From Smittia aterrima (taxonomy: Eukaryota > Arthropoda > Insecta > Diptera > Chironomidae): a stretch of 64,000 nt of DNA. A program made the position numbers and the translations under genes. Below the pieces are notes generated by a model. That model saw nothing but the letters and a program-made list of their open reading frames with translations, did not search any database and was not told the DNA's origin. The stretch spans positions 19,406,854 through 19,470,853 of the forward strand of contig CP093830.1 in assembly GCA_033063855.1 (NCBI GenBank), written 5' to 3'. Position 1 is the stretch's first letter. Each line of letters begins with the position of its first letter. Below are positions 1-12,700 of the stretch, piece after piece.

Positions 1-3000
1 TGTTGTGTTTACTGATGTTTTTAGAAATTGAAAAAGTTTTGTGAACGGAGGGTTTAGACTTAGTTTTGCCATCGTTGTCCGCAGTCGACGAGAGATTAGA
101 AGGAAAAACAAATGAAACATTTTGCAAAGATCTTGTTATTTACAAAACTTTATTCGAGGGTTTTGTTTTGCGAAATATTTTGTTGACGTTTAGTGGAGTT
201 TTCCTGATCATTGGGGTCATTACAACTTATCAGAGTGGAAAAGTTTTCGTCTTCTGAGTCGTTTAAAGTCAGACGAATCCTTCAAATAATGGAAATTGGA
301 TGGAGAAAGTTCTCATCAATCTAACGCTTCCCATCTCTGCCTTCGAGTGCTATACTAAGAATAACAAAAATATTTCCTCGCTTACTTAAATACCTGAACT
401 TCTTCTTCCTTCAAGCTCAGGCAATTCTTGAGAGAAACAACGTTCCAAGGACTTTTTCTTCGTTTTTGCTTTACCGTCAACTCAAACGCCTGAACTGTTT
501 CTTGTTCGACGTTAAATTCCACTCAGTCTATTCGCTATTCCCCATTAAAACTAATGGAAGAGTGAAAGCGTTCTCTTTATTAACTTGAATGAACTTAAAT
601 CTGTATTTCCTGTTCACATTTAATATTTCAGCAGCATTAAGTGGGGGAAATGAGATAAATAATTAAATATTAATGATTGCCTGCATTTCACAATTCTTTT
701 CTCACAAAATTACGTGGCATCGTGTCGACAAAACGAATTTGGTTCGAATAAAGTTTAAGCAATTGTTTCCTATTATGCTCTCAACTGACTCCCAGGAATT
801 TGTGATTCAATTTGTCTTTTCCGGTACTCACATAACGAATGACATGCTCGATTTAATTAAGTTTATTTAAGCTCTCACGATAAAGACGTTTGAGTCTGTA
901 AAAATATTTTCGGTTATCTCGGAAGAGTTTCGAGTTTCCGCCTGAGTGCTATCGAATCTTGTGCAATAATAATTTGAGATTTGATTCAGAGAATGCAAGC
1001 AGAAAGTAAATTTTTACGATTGTGTAAGTCAGCAAACTGCAAACTGCTTTACAGGGCAATATAAAAGATGAAATAACAAAAAAGGGAAAGAGAATGCGAA
1101 CATCGAGAGTTTAATGGTATTTATTATAATCTCTTGCCCTTGACATGCGGGTTAGAAATTCGTTTTGAAGTCATCACAGCGAGAGATGAAAAATTATTTC
1201 AATTTTGTTTTCAATGTGTGCGCTCGTCGTCGTTTGGCGATTAGGTTCAGTTCGAGGGAGAATAAAAGTCTGTTGAGCTATGTGGCTCACACAAAAGAAG
1301 ACTTTCGTGAACATGAATGAATCAGACGTTGATGCTGGAAGTGAAAGACGTCTTCTTCATGACGATGACGGCACGTTCGTATGCATCACAGACAGTCAGT
1401 CATTCCGTCTTCTACATTCAACATGGAAATCAATTTCAATTTCGCCATCCACACTGTTTTAATTGTTAATTGACCTTAAATGTCCCCCCAATTTCGTTTA
1501 ATAAAATAAAGTGGAATTTTATACTTAACCCTACTTCGGCTTATTATTCAATTTCATCTAATGACACTCCCCGCTCCGTCTCGCTCGTCATCATCAACGC
1601 GATGTTGACTTCCTTTCTATCATCTCTGCTGTAGTTTCGGGTTTTTGCTGATTGACAATCCTCTTCGATAAGCACTTGGGCAGCAGGGGTTTGTGTGAAA
1701 TCTCTCCTGCGGCACTAGTACTTAGAAAAGAATGCTTGCCTTTCAAGTCCTCGTTCGCCTTTCTCTCGTTGCCATAATTTGCAACGATTTGTCACAAGCC
1801 TTCAATAAATATCCGACTTAGCGAACGATGTGCCTTAGACGGATGGATCGAGAGAGGCATTAAGCAGAATCTCAACCATAATCTCGTGCATAAATTATCT
1901 CCGTCGGATGAGCGAAGAAAAACGCACAAATCATCACTTTAAGAAGATCTTTCACTGAGTTCAGTCTCGAGGAAATCACACCACAAGTTCTTATTACACT
2001 CACTTGAAGAAGACTAAAACAGAAAATGTTCTCGCAGCGGCAGCAGCAGCAGCGACGTGACCGATAGACGGAGCATCTGAATGCATACTGATGAACTGAT
2101 TATTACCGACTGTTTACACATTTTTTTCTCAATTGGACTTATATACTCTTAGACACATTTAAAGTCATATATTTCCATTAATTCGAGTATAATATAGTCA
2201 ATTCTCTCGAGAGTGAGAACACTTTATGCTTTTATCAACAAACGAAACAACAAAAAGAATTTGCTTTTATTAAAATTGACAACAGTATTTGTTGTACCGT
2301 TTAAAATATTTGATGTGTTGACGAGTGATCGTTGCGTTTGTGTTGTCGCCTTCTGAAATAAAATCTACAACACGAGATAATTCATTGAAGTTTGAAAGTG
2401 AAGTTTTTATATTTTTTCATGTGGATGATGATGGTCCGTCCTCTCGTTGCGCCCTTATCTTTGTTCCTGTGACTGTTAACAAGCGAGACAGCAATCGAAT
2501 GTGCATTTATGAGTAAGGCAACAATGAGCGAGCATTAAACGGGCGACACATTGAAGTTGTCGGCGATTTCACTTAATAAAGTTTTACTGTCGATATTTTT
2601 GTAACGACATTTCTCCCTCTCAACAATTGTTGAGTGCAAAAAAAAATTGAAAACAGAAATTGCCCCGACATGACTGGGATTCATTAGGAAGCCACCAGCA
2701 TAGTCGCACGAACCTTCATCATTGAAACGGATTATTTTTCAGAGAGCTGAGAGTAAATATAAAGTTTATCTGAGTTGAAATACAATTGAACATAATCGCT
2801 TCATGCTATTCATATCTAATTTAGTTATTTTGAAGACAGCGGATATTCCAATCAACGGTCGTTGAAGTTCGTTGCGTGGAATAAATTCTATTAAGTGCAT
2901 GTGACAACTAAACTTTATTTAATCTCATTTGCATTCCTTTCTCTTAAACCTCGTCGAATTCCGTCGTTTTTAATCGAAACGTGCGTCTCGAGCTTCAACG

Positions 3001-6000
3001 GAATAGCGTCGTAGACTTGAGAGAGAGCTGACTGCTCCACCATCGACGAGCAGAAATAATTTTCATCCGAAATCGTCGCCTCCATCCCCAATTCATGTCT
3101 TTATCGTCGCTCCGAAATCTGTTCGTAAATACTGAACGTGTTTATACAAAAATTTCCGAAAATTGACATTCATGTAAAAACTTTCTAGAATATAAATTTA
3201 TTTTTCTTTTTGCTTGGATTTGTCTCATTATTCCCATATGAAGCTTTTGTGGGAGCTCTCTAGGGAGGGAAGCGATGTGCTTCTCTCCTTTCCCATGCAA
3301 ACATAATTGATTTCATTATTTCAAAATCACGTAGCTTTTTTTTAAACGATGATTGAACGCTTACATGAGCGAATTTGAAAATCAAACTTTTTTTCCCTCC
3401 TCTCGTCTCCCCCTTCGGTTGTGTGATATGTTCGAACAAAAGTTTGAAGCACGAGCATGAGAAAAGAGACTCAAGATAATTCGAGTAAAGGATTGAATGC
3501 GTGTCTTTTTCACATTTTCCGTATTCATCGATGTTGTCGAAATTCTCATGAAGGTGGTGGTTATAACGATCCACTGATTTATCGCATTCAGATTTCCGTG
3601 GAATGTTCATTTGGAATTATCGTGAATTGGGTCACCTGAAATTATTTTTTCGGGGAGTGTTTGATTATTTCAACGAGACACAAAGAATGATTGCTATGGA
3701 AGTGATTTGATATCAAGCGTCGCAACGACAAATTTCCTAGAACAGAAGATCCAAAGTTAGAAAAAGTTTCCTTTTCGTTTTCAAGTCAGCAGACCGAGGA
3801 GAGTGTCAAGTCATTACGGTTAGCAAACAAATGTCTTGTAACTTAGCAACAACTGAAAGGAATCTTTCATTTTGTAAATGGAGAAATTAAAGAGCTTCGT
3901 CTTCTGCTTTGCTTCTCAGGTTGTTTGCTACAAGAAATATCATCAGGTCAACATAACATTTCAGTCGAGACGAAAAGCAAATTAAAGTGAACAACCAAAC
4001 GAATTTCATTAGATTCACGAGAGCGCAACGACCGCCGAGCTTTTATTTATTTGATTGTATTTAAATTCAACCAATGTTATCGAACAAATTAACTAAACGA
4101 TGACTAATTACGTGTAATCGCTTGCGATTAATTAAATAGAAATGAAATTATTATCAATTTATCATGCAAGTGCTTTCAGACGAAATATCTTCTCTCCGCA
4201 ATGGAATCGTTTTGTTTGGCTAATGAAAATCACATTACATGGGAAAGAGCGATTCGCTTCGAACGAACAGGTCGATGTAGTTTCGTCTGTGAAAAATGTA
4301 GAGCAGTTAGTGTGTCATAGTTCAAATTTCAAACAAACTTGAGGATTTCGAGTGTTTGTGTGAGTCCTTCCAACAAGAATCATGTGACGAATTCGATCAG
4401 TTGACGTTGAATTCGGCCAGTTGACTCAAGACGCGCATGATCCTTGGAAGCTTTGGAAAATGATTGCATAATCTACCCACAACCATGCACGGGAATCCTT
4501 CCACATTTTACATCAAGGTGGGGTTGATCTCCCAGTTGCATTCTTTCATTCAGTTTTAGTAGCGCAATTTCACGAAGCGGACGTGTTTATTCGCAGTCGG
4601 GAGAGTTGTAAAAGCAGTAAAAACAATTGTAAGCTCCTGTAAGGATGCAAAACAAGTTGAAATCATTCTCAATGCTCAGTGACAGTGTCGCAAGTGTCGA
4701 GCATTTGTGAAATGTTTGCCGGAAGCTTTCTCGAGCGTGAAGTCAAATGAGTGGAAAATGTAAGGCTCTTGAAAAAAAAATATCTTCGAATCAATAGGAA
4801 AAGGATTTGCACGCATTCGGCACAAAACGAAAGGAAGTTGAAGGAAATGACTAATCGATGAATGTCGAGCGATAAGAAATAAAGATATTACGAGGCAGAA
4901 ATACTCGAGTTGTGATTTGACGAGAGAATGTGCTTCGATAATTACGTGTTCAGATAATTATAGTGCGTGGGAAAAAGTGATTGTGACAACGTTCTCAACG
5001 CTCTAAGGGCGCAATTACGATTAGGAAAAATAACCCGCAAAGGGAGACGGAAAATTACATGGCAAAGAGCTCAAAGAGCTTCTCACAATCAAGGATACAG
5101 ATTCATTAAAAATTCAATTGAAGCATGAATTTTTAAAGCTCTTTGCAAAACCTCTTCGTCATCACGACTCGACGTATAGATTTTGTGATGTGTCTGTGTG
5201 CCAGTTTATCTTTCTTTGCTCCGAGAGAAAAAAAATTATGAAATAATTAAAAATTCATCACAACAATCGCTTGCTCCCCTTTTTTCAAAAGCTCCGAACT
5301 CACAACAAAAAAAAACAAATTTTTCTCCTATGCTGCGAATCTCTCTCTCTTCGTTTTCCCTTCTCGATTCGGCTTTTAGTTTTTATGTGAAACAAAATAA
5401 CTCATTTATTTTATTATGTACACATGATCGTCATTTTTCGCGTTTAATGGCGTAGATATTCCTCCATATAATAAAAAAAAAGAATTTCTGTGTTTAACAT
5501 TTATTTTTTTTCTTCCTCCTCGATGTTGTTGTTTCCGGTGGCGAGGAGAGCGAGGCACAACCAAAAATGCCGCTGAAATTGCTTTCCCTTTGTTTGAATA
5601 TTTTATCATAATCGAAAGGCGCGCAAAATTTGATAAATTAAAACTTCCATTAAGTTTATTATTTTAATCAAAAAATCATCAATTTAAATGGAAAATAGCA
5701 ACCCGCCGTTAATTAATTTACAGCTTATACATCAAAAAGTGTTTCCTATTCGCATCTTTTTTCCAACATTGTCGGGAGTGCTTTACGCACGGGGCTCGAC
5801 TTTTTCGATCTGGAAGTTGATACTTTTCAATAAATTAAAAGTAATTGGCGGTGCCTCCGTTTATTGCTGAACCTCTTTTAAGTATTCAAGGCGTCAGCTT
5901 TCCCTTCTCTCTCTCTCTTTTCTCGTTTACTCTTGAAGTGATGAAAGAATTTTTAAATCCATGTGAGAATAAATCAAATGGAATAAGTCTCAAAATTAAT

Positions 6001-6472
6001 GCGACAGCATAAAGAGTTCTCTACTCACTCACTCAAGATGTTGGTGAGAAGGAACAAAAGAAATGGATTTTGGAAATTGATTCGACTAAACAGAGAAAGA
6101 GAGTGAGCTCCTTCTGGGCACAACCTAATTCGATCAAATGAATCTCAAATGAAAAACTCATAAGAATTAATGTTTTTTCATCCTTCCTTCTCTTCGTTAC
6201 CAAAGTTTTATTTTTTTTGTTCTCTTCCGCATAAAAAATCTTTCCGAGAATTGGGCGAATTGTTATATATTTACCAAAACATATGGTTCGATGTGAAAAC
6301 CGAGAGTTTGAGGGGAGGAAATATAATTTCACAAAGGGAAATGGAGCTTATTTATATTTTTCAGACTGTTTTTCTTCTGTTGAAGTTAATGTGCCGTTCG
6401 CCGATTGCTGAACGAGAGAGAGAAAGAAAAACAAGCAAAAATGAGAATTGTGCGATTATTTTGTTTTCGCAG
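1..6472. other. Region upstream of the Side-like gene, no gene supported
   Basis: AT-rich, with CT/GA tracts. All ORFs are short and of skewed composition. Non-coding 5' exons of the Side-like gene could be hidden here, because its first coding exon seems to follow an intron. Confidence 0.6.
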
Positions 6473-6711
6473 GCTCGGAGAAAAGTCATGGAAAAACAAA
6501 AGAAATTTTAGTGGCTGCTGCTCGAATCAAATCACAGATATCATACGTAAAGTGGATTAAACTCAGGAGGAAACCGGTGAAAGTTTAAAGTGTAAAAGTG
6601 TGACAGATGTAAAGTCTGTAAATCAAATGCATCAGAGTATGAAGGTTTTTATTGTCAGCGTGTGCTATTTCTTCATGACAATTGTGGATATTTCAACAAG
6701 TGCTAAAGATG
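6473..6711 (+). CDS. Side-like exon 1: leader plus signal-peptide coding part
   Basis: A strong acceptor (TTTTGTTTTCGCAG) ends at 6472, so a 5' UTR intron probably precedes this exon. Coding starts at ATG 6627-6629 in the context AATCAAATG, giving 28 residues MHQSMKVFIVSVCYFF..AKD and a hydrophobic signal sequence. A second in-frame ATG at 6639 also keeps the signal. Donor G|GTAAGC at 6712, phase 1. The 5' limit is inferred; the coding part is firm. Confidence 0.75.
6488..6511 (+). other. Upstream ORF of 7 codons in the Side-like leader
   Basis: If the leader exon starts at 6473, the first ATG of the mRNA is at 6488 and opens MEKQKKF followed by TAG, 116 nt before the main ATG and in a separate short frame. 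Such uORFs can lower translation. Whether this sequence is in the mature mRNA depends on the inferred acceptor. Confidence 0.35.
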
Positions 6712-9700
6712 GTAAGCTCTCGATCGAGGAGAAGAAAAATGTTTCCCTCTCTCTCACTCACTCTGCAACAACTTTAAATCCGCAGCGTGTCTTTTAAGCG
6801 TCAGATTTATCAAGAAGACTTTTCTCATAGTCATTGAAAAAAAAGAAAGAAACATTGTTGCGAAGTTTTAAAGAAGTTTTTCGTCATTCTTAAGCTGCTT
6901 TCGCTACCATGGCGCTTTGAAAAGTTGCTGAAACATCAAAAATTCTCGTGAAATTCATGCCCAGAGGGGACGGTTTAAAGAAGAAGTTTTCTCGTTTCTT
7001 CCTAATGAATTGGAGGAATTCAGCTTTAAAGTTCGCAATTCAATTTCTCCCTTGACTTGAGCGAATCTTTCTTTTTCCATTTTTTTTACATGACGAAACG
7101 TTCTTGGAATAATTGCGATGAAAAATTGATGCAGCTGAGAATCACTCAGCAGCCGTCGTCGGAATTTCAATTCTTCGAAGAAAAAAGGAAAAATATTCAA
7201 AAGGATAGACGATCTGCTCGAATTGAGTGCTGATGACCTTCAGTCATCCAACGTCGAGTCTAGAGGCATCGATGGTGTCAATTATGCCTTCGTTGAGATC
7301 CTTGAAAAGTTTTCTCTTGATTCAATTATGCGACATCTTTTTTATCGCCATAATTCGATTCGCAGTGTTAGCTTCTACTCGCTCCTAATGGACTTTTTTA
7401 TCACATAATGGACTCAACAGCATTATCTTCGATTTTCTTCAATCGTGAAAGGTTTTATGGATCATTTGTGCACTAAACAAGGTTATTGTGACGTTCCGAT
7501 TCTGCTAAATAATGAAATTTGTTCCGCTTCGCTGCTCTTTCCCTCCACGCTAATAGCAATTTGATTTCATCCTCGTCATTTCGCTCAGAAAATGTTTAAT
7601 TATATTTTAAAACTTCTCAACCACAGAACAAAACCATTTCACAAGCTCGAATCGTTCAGTTTTACTCCCCATCTAGCTCTCCCTCGACAAATGAATCCAA
7701 TTTGATTGCGGCTTGGTGTGAAATGTTTCTGCACTGGATTATAAACCAAAACTACCCATATGCTTACATTGCACAAAGCTTAAACACGCTGTGCATTCCA
7801 CATCGATTTGGCTAGCTCTCGAAAAGCAGCAAAAGAGAAATTCGTTTCGAATAAAACGAATTTTAAGAGGAACTCGAGCTTTTTCTGCTCTACTTCTCCA
7901 TTTCCAAAAGGAAAGGCGGAATAATTAATGTGAGCTCATCAAATCCTTACCTGCTCGCTCTTTTCAAGCATCAATCTAGAAATCTCAAAATGTTTTTCTA
8001 TGTAAACTCCTCTTGTTGGACTCGAGCGTTTCTCCTGCTTTCGTATAGTTTAAGTTTCAAATAAAACATTACACCTGTCGAGAGCTTTTGCTACGTTGCG
8101 GCTCGGTGTGAGTTTTAAGTAGCGAGCAAATATTTGAAGACTTTTCCTACATTCGACGACGAAAGCCAAATTTGCTGAATAAACCAGTAATGGTAGAGCA
8201 AGTATTTTTCTCATTTTCTAAAGTGTTTTCCTTTTTCCCCACCCACAATGTAGCGAGCGCAAACTGATTGTTGGAGCTGCTGCTTGATTTTTTTTTCTTC
8301 CCTTCTCCTTCTTCATCGTCTCCACTCTCTCTCTCGTCGCTGCTGCTTATTCATCTTATGTACATTCGGAAAGTAGTACGAGCGGAAAATGTATTGATCC
8401 AAACAACTCTTCTTACATATTCTAATGAGACCATTGAGTGAATGCTACATTAGTGAAGAAGGCAAGGAAAACAAGATATTTACACAAGCAACACACGACT
8501 CGATGGATTCGAAAGCGCTTACATCGTTGAAGAGAAGAGAGGAAAGGATCATTGATAGCTACATACTGAGAATTGTTAAATTGGCCTTGTATTCATTAAG
8601 GATGCGACTACTAGATTCGCTCTTCTCATCCCATCTGCATGACGACGAAGCTTTCGAATTTGATTACGAGAAACTGTTGATAATGAAAAGGGTGAAGTGA
8701 TGGGAAGCAGACGAGACGAGACGATGTTGAAATTTTTATTACTCGATAAGATTTTATTGAGTTTTCGATTCGATGAAAATCAGAACTGATTACTAGACTT
8801 CGTTAAACTGCAATTTCGCTTCGTGTTGAGTAGAGAAAGAGAGAAAGCTTTAATTGTTTTCCCCGACAGCTGCGGCGCTCGATCGGAACAAAGTGCTTTA
8901 ACTCTCGAACTTCGGAATAAATTTGTTCAAGAGAGCAATAAAAATGTTTATCGCATAAAGAAAACGTTTTATTTCCTTTAGAAATTGATTTTAGATTCCA
9001 ATACTTGCATTTGCCAAATGAAATTAAAGCGCAAATTGAAATGAACTTTGATATCATTCAAAGCTTAACGCACCGCAGATCTCAATAAATTTTTCATGAA
9101 AATGTTTAAAAGCTTCAAACAAAATCGTTTATCGCTTGCTTAAAGCTTCAGACATAAACGAAAACAGAGAAAAGATGGTTCAAACAGAAAAATAATCTCG
9201 AGGGCATACAAGTCGAAAATTTACAAATCTCAGATATGAGATCAGAAAGTTTTTATTCCGGCGAACGAGAGGGGAAAATAATAATTTAGTTCATGACATG
9301 AATTTCTATGAGATTCTCTGGAAAAAGGCCACGAGGCTTTATCTCTTCTCCCTCCTCTGCTCTAGCAAAATAAGTCTTCACATCAAGCGCAATAACTTAA
9401 AGGCAAGCGAATAAAAGGAGAAAGGAAAACTAAAAACATTTGATGTCGAAAGCGCGTTGAATACAAACTTACTCAATTATCATACACTTAGCGATATTTT
9501 AAATGAAAAAAAACGCGTTTCTCCAGGAACGAGAAAAAGTAAAGAAATTTTTTCCTCGCTGTGTAAAGAAACAGGATCGAGAGAATGTCACGTAACTGGA
9601 TACTCAAGCGGAAGAGTCTTTGCGAATCTCGCTGACGCTAAGACATGATATATCAGTATTGTTCACTAAAGCCATGACAGAAAGAAGAAAAATGAGTGAG

Positions 9701-12700
9701 AGAGAGAAAGAATCTTTGTGAAACTTTATCCTTGTAAGCGCTAATTAAAATTTGCTTTGTTTGTGTTTTACTTTCAGTTCCCCTCTTCACGATCGAAGCG
9801 CTGATAGGAGAGACAGTTTATCTTCCATGCAACATTAGCACACAGGAAATCAACGATGATATCGAACTCATATTATGGTACCGGGAGGACAAAGGAACCC
9901 CGATTTACAGGTAACAAAGCTTCGTCGTCGTCATTCACATTTCTCTGTTGCAATTTCGTATTCTCCAACACACAAACGGCTCTCACTCCACTCACCCGTC
10001 ACTTTGCTTTAGAGGAGCGAAATAAAAGCATAAATTATGGTTTTAATTATTCTTGAAACAAAAGGTGAAAATTTTCGTGCACTTGCATTATAGTCAGGAG
10101 CTCGCTTAAAATCGTTTTGACGACGATGACAATGGTGGTACATACCCGGAGCCACATATAAATTTCCTGAGCGCTTCATAAAAGCAATCTTAGTTGAAAG
10201 AGAGGATTCTCCAAGGGGGAAGCGAAAGCATAAAAATATGACAATCAAACAATTCATTTTCATATTCATATCAACAGAGAAAGCAAGCGAGAGAGATGGA
10301 TGGGTACAAAGCTTTTTTTTAAGTGCATTCACTCTCGTTCGTACATTCGTCGACAAAACATTTGTGAAGAGTCATAAAAGAATGGAATAATGAGTGGAGG
10401 AGCCCATTTGTGTATGAAGTGGGAGCTTTATGTGTGAACTTTGATCAAAGAATCCATCGACATGAATTATGAACAGCACAAAGTTGAGGATGAAGGCTGA
10501 TCAATCAACAACTCGTTGAATCAATCAAACCGAATGAATATTTCATTAACTTTGCCAACAAACTTTGTCATGTGCTTCAAGTTCTTTTTTTAAATTCTTT
10601 GAAGCGGAATTTTTCGCTTTAAATGTTCACATGACGTCAAGTTAACTTAACCGAGGCAACCTTTTTTCCTTCTCAGAAGATTCGCCCAATTCGAGTGATC
10701 CCTTTCTCTCGTTGGTTCACTCCCCCCGAAAAAAAAAATAAGCGAAAACAAGAAGCCATCGAGCAATTCGATAGAGCTCTAACGATGCTTGTACTTTATA
10801 AGCTGCTGTCATGTTCACCGCTCCATTTGTAATGAAAAGATTGAACGAGTGCAGTCGAAGGAGCGAGGTCTGGCGGTTAAATGGAGAATTCGACCATTTT
10901 AAGTTTTCATTTTTCTCTTTTCTTCTTTCGAGAACTAAAAATCGGGAGAAATTTATCAAAATCATTTAAGCGATAAATTTCAATTGCTTTCGATAATTTA
11001 TTTCTATACAACTCTCTCCTTTTCCTTCTTTTTTTTAGCGTGGATATACGTGATCGAGATCCAAACGCTGCCAAGAGATGGTCTGATGAAACAGTGTTTT
11101 CCAATAGAGCATATTTTTTATTTGATAAATTACCTGGCGAGTTAGCTGTACAGAACGCCAAAGATGCCGACACAGGTGAATGACTTGGATGCCGATTCAA
11201 AATCCAATATTTGCTTTACTAATCTTTGCTTAACTGATACTTTCAGGTATTTACCGTTGTCGTGTAGACTTCAAAGTAGCACAAACCAGAAATAGCGGAG
11301 TTAATCTTACAATAATTGGTGAGTTATGAAACATCAAACGATCGATTAGTTGACGCCTGCTTGTGAATCTTTTATGAGCGTCGACGTAATAATCGTTACG
11401 ATGCTTTGACCCGAGCACGAGCCTAAGCTCGAGGTTATCGTCAAAAGAAAAAATAAGCAACTTCAGCAGAACGTCAAGAACCCATTCAGAAGCATAATTG
11501 ATTGTCATCCTGTCTGAGGCCCTTCAATCGACTCTTTTGTCTAACAAGAGAGAAAGCGAGGAGCGAACATGAAGCAAAATCAATTATTAATTGATTTCTC
11601 GCCTCTAACGTGTTGACCCAGTTGCATAATTTTTCTCTCCCCCCACGAAACTCGCAATTCCAATCGAAGTCGATGAAGACTCTGCATTCTGCGCAACAAA
11701 GTCGATCACAATTATATCAAAACCCTCGACCCTCAGCGTCTGCTGCTTTGCGTACGTTTGTTAGCACAAAACAAGAAAAAGCACAACTTGGAGCATAGAG
11801 CAAAAAAAAGAGTGGCATGCGAGAGAAAAGCTGAATCATTTCAATCGTAAAGAATTGCCCTTAATTCGAATGAATGCTGATGAACGGCGTGACTATGGCT
11901 ACGAAGGGGTCAAAACTTTTTTATGTGATTTATCTCATGCGCAACCCCAAATTAGTCAAAATCTCGTTAGATATCATTCCACTGAGTCGATGTTGGGGTG
12001 GCTGGCGAAAGGATGAAGAATGAAAGTTCACTTCTAAGTTATTTATTTACCGAACATGTTACTTTTTCATTAATCACGAGCGAATAGTGTCGGGAGACGA
12101 CGAAGGGAAAGGGAAGCCTTTAGTGCTTTTACCATAAAAGAAATATTCTTTCGATGATAACATTTTATTGCTGCTGTTCAAATAGTTCTATTCAATAATA
12201 ATAACTGATAAACTTCCCCTCAAGTTATGAAAATGAAACACACGTCGACGAAAGTTTCCTCTTTTTTTCTTCCCTTCTCTCGTTTTTCCTTTTCAATCTC
12301 TCCCTTCGACTTTATTATCATTCGCTCTACAACGAGATATGTGTTGAGCTTTCAGCTTCCTTTCCTAACTAAACTAAACTAACGTGTGTACATGCTCGAC
12401 GAGAGAAAATGATGGAAAAGTCCTGGACGAGAGGGGAGAGAGAAAAAAGTTTTAGTCACAGATCGAAGTCGAAGTGAGAGTTGGAAAAGTTTGAGCTGGT
12501 TAAATATTTGTATTTTATCATTGACACGTGTAATGTGTTTCAATGTGCTCTTTAATGAAAATAAACTCCATTTGTGTTTGGGAGGGAAATTTATTGCTTC
12601 TTCATGACATTATCGGTTGTCATTCGGTGTTGAAATCATTCTCATGCTGATTGTTACTCTCGGTATTCCGATTTTCTGCTGTCGTCGACTAGAATCATCA

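Noticed and set aside
66..257. Short hydrophobic + strand ORF near the left edge
   Set aside because: Uses a non-ATG start, isolated, no family resemblance.
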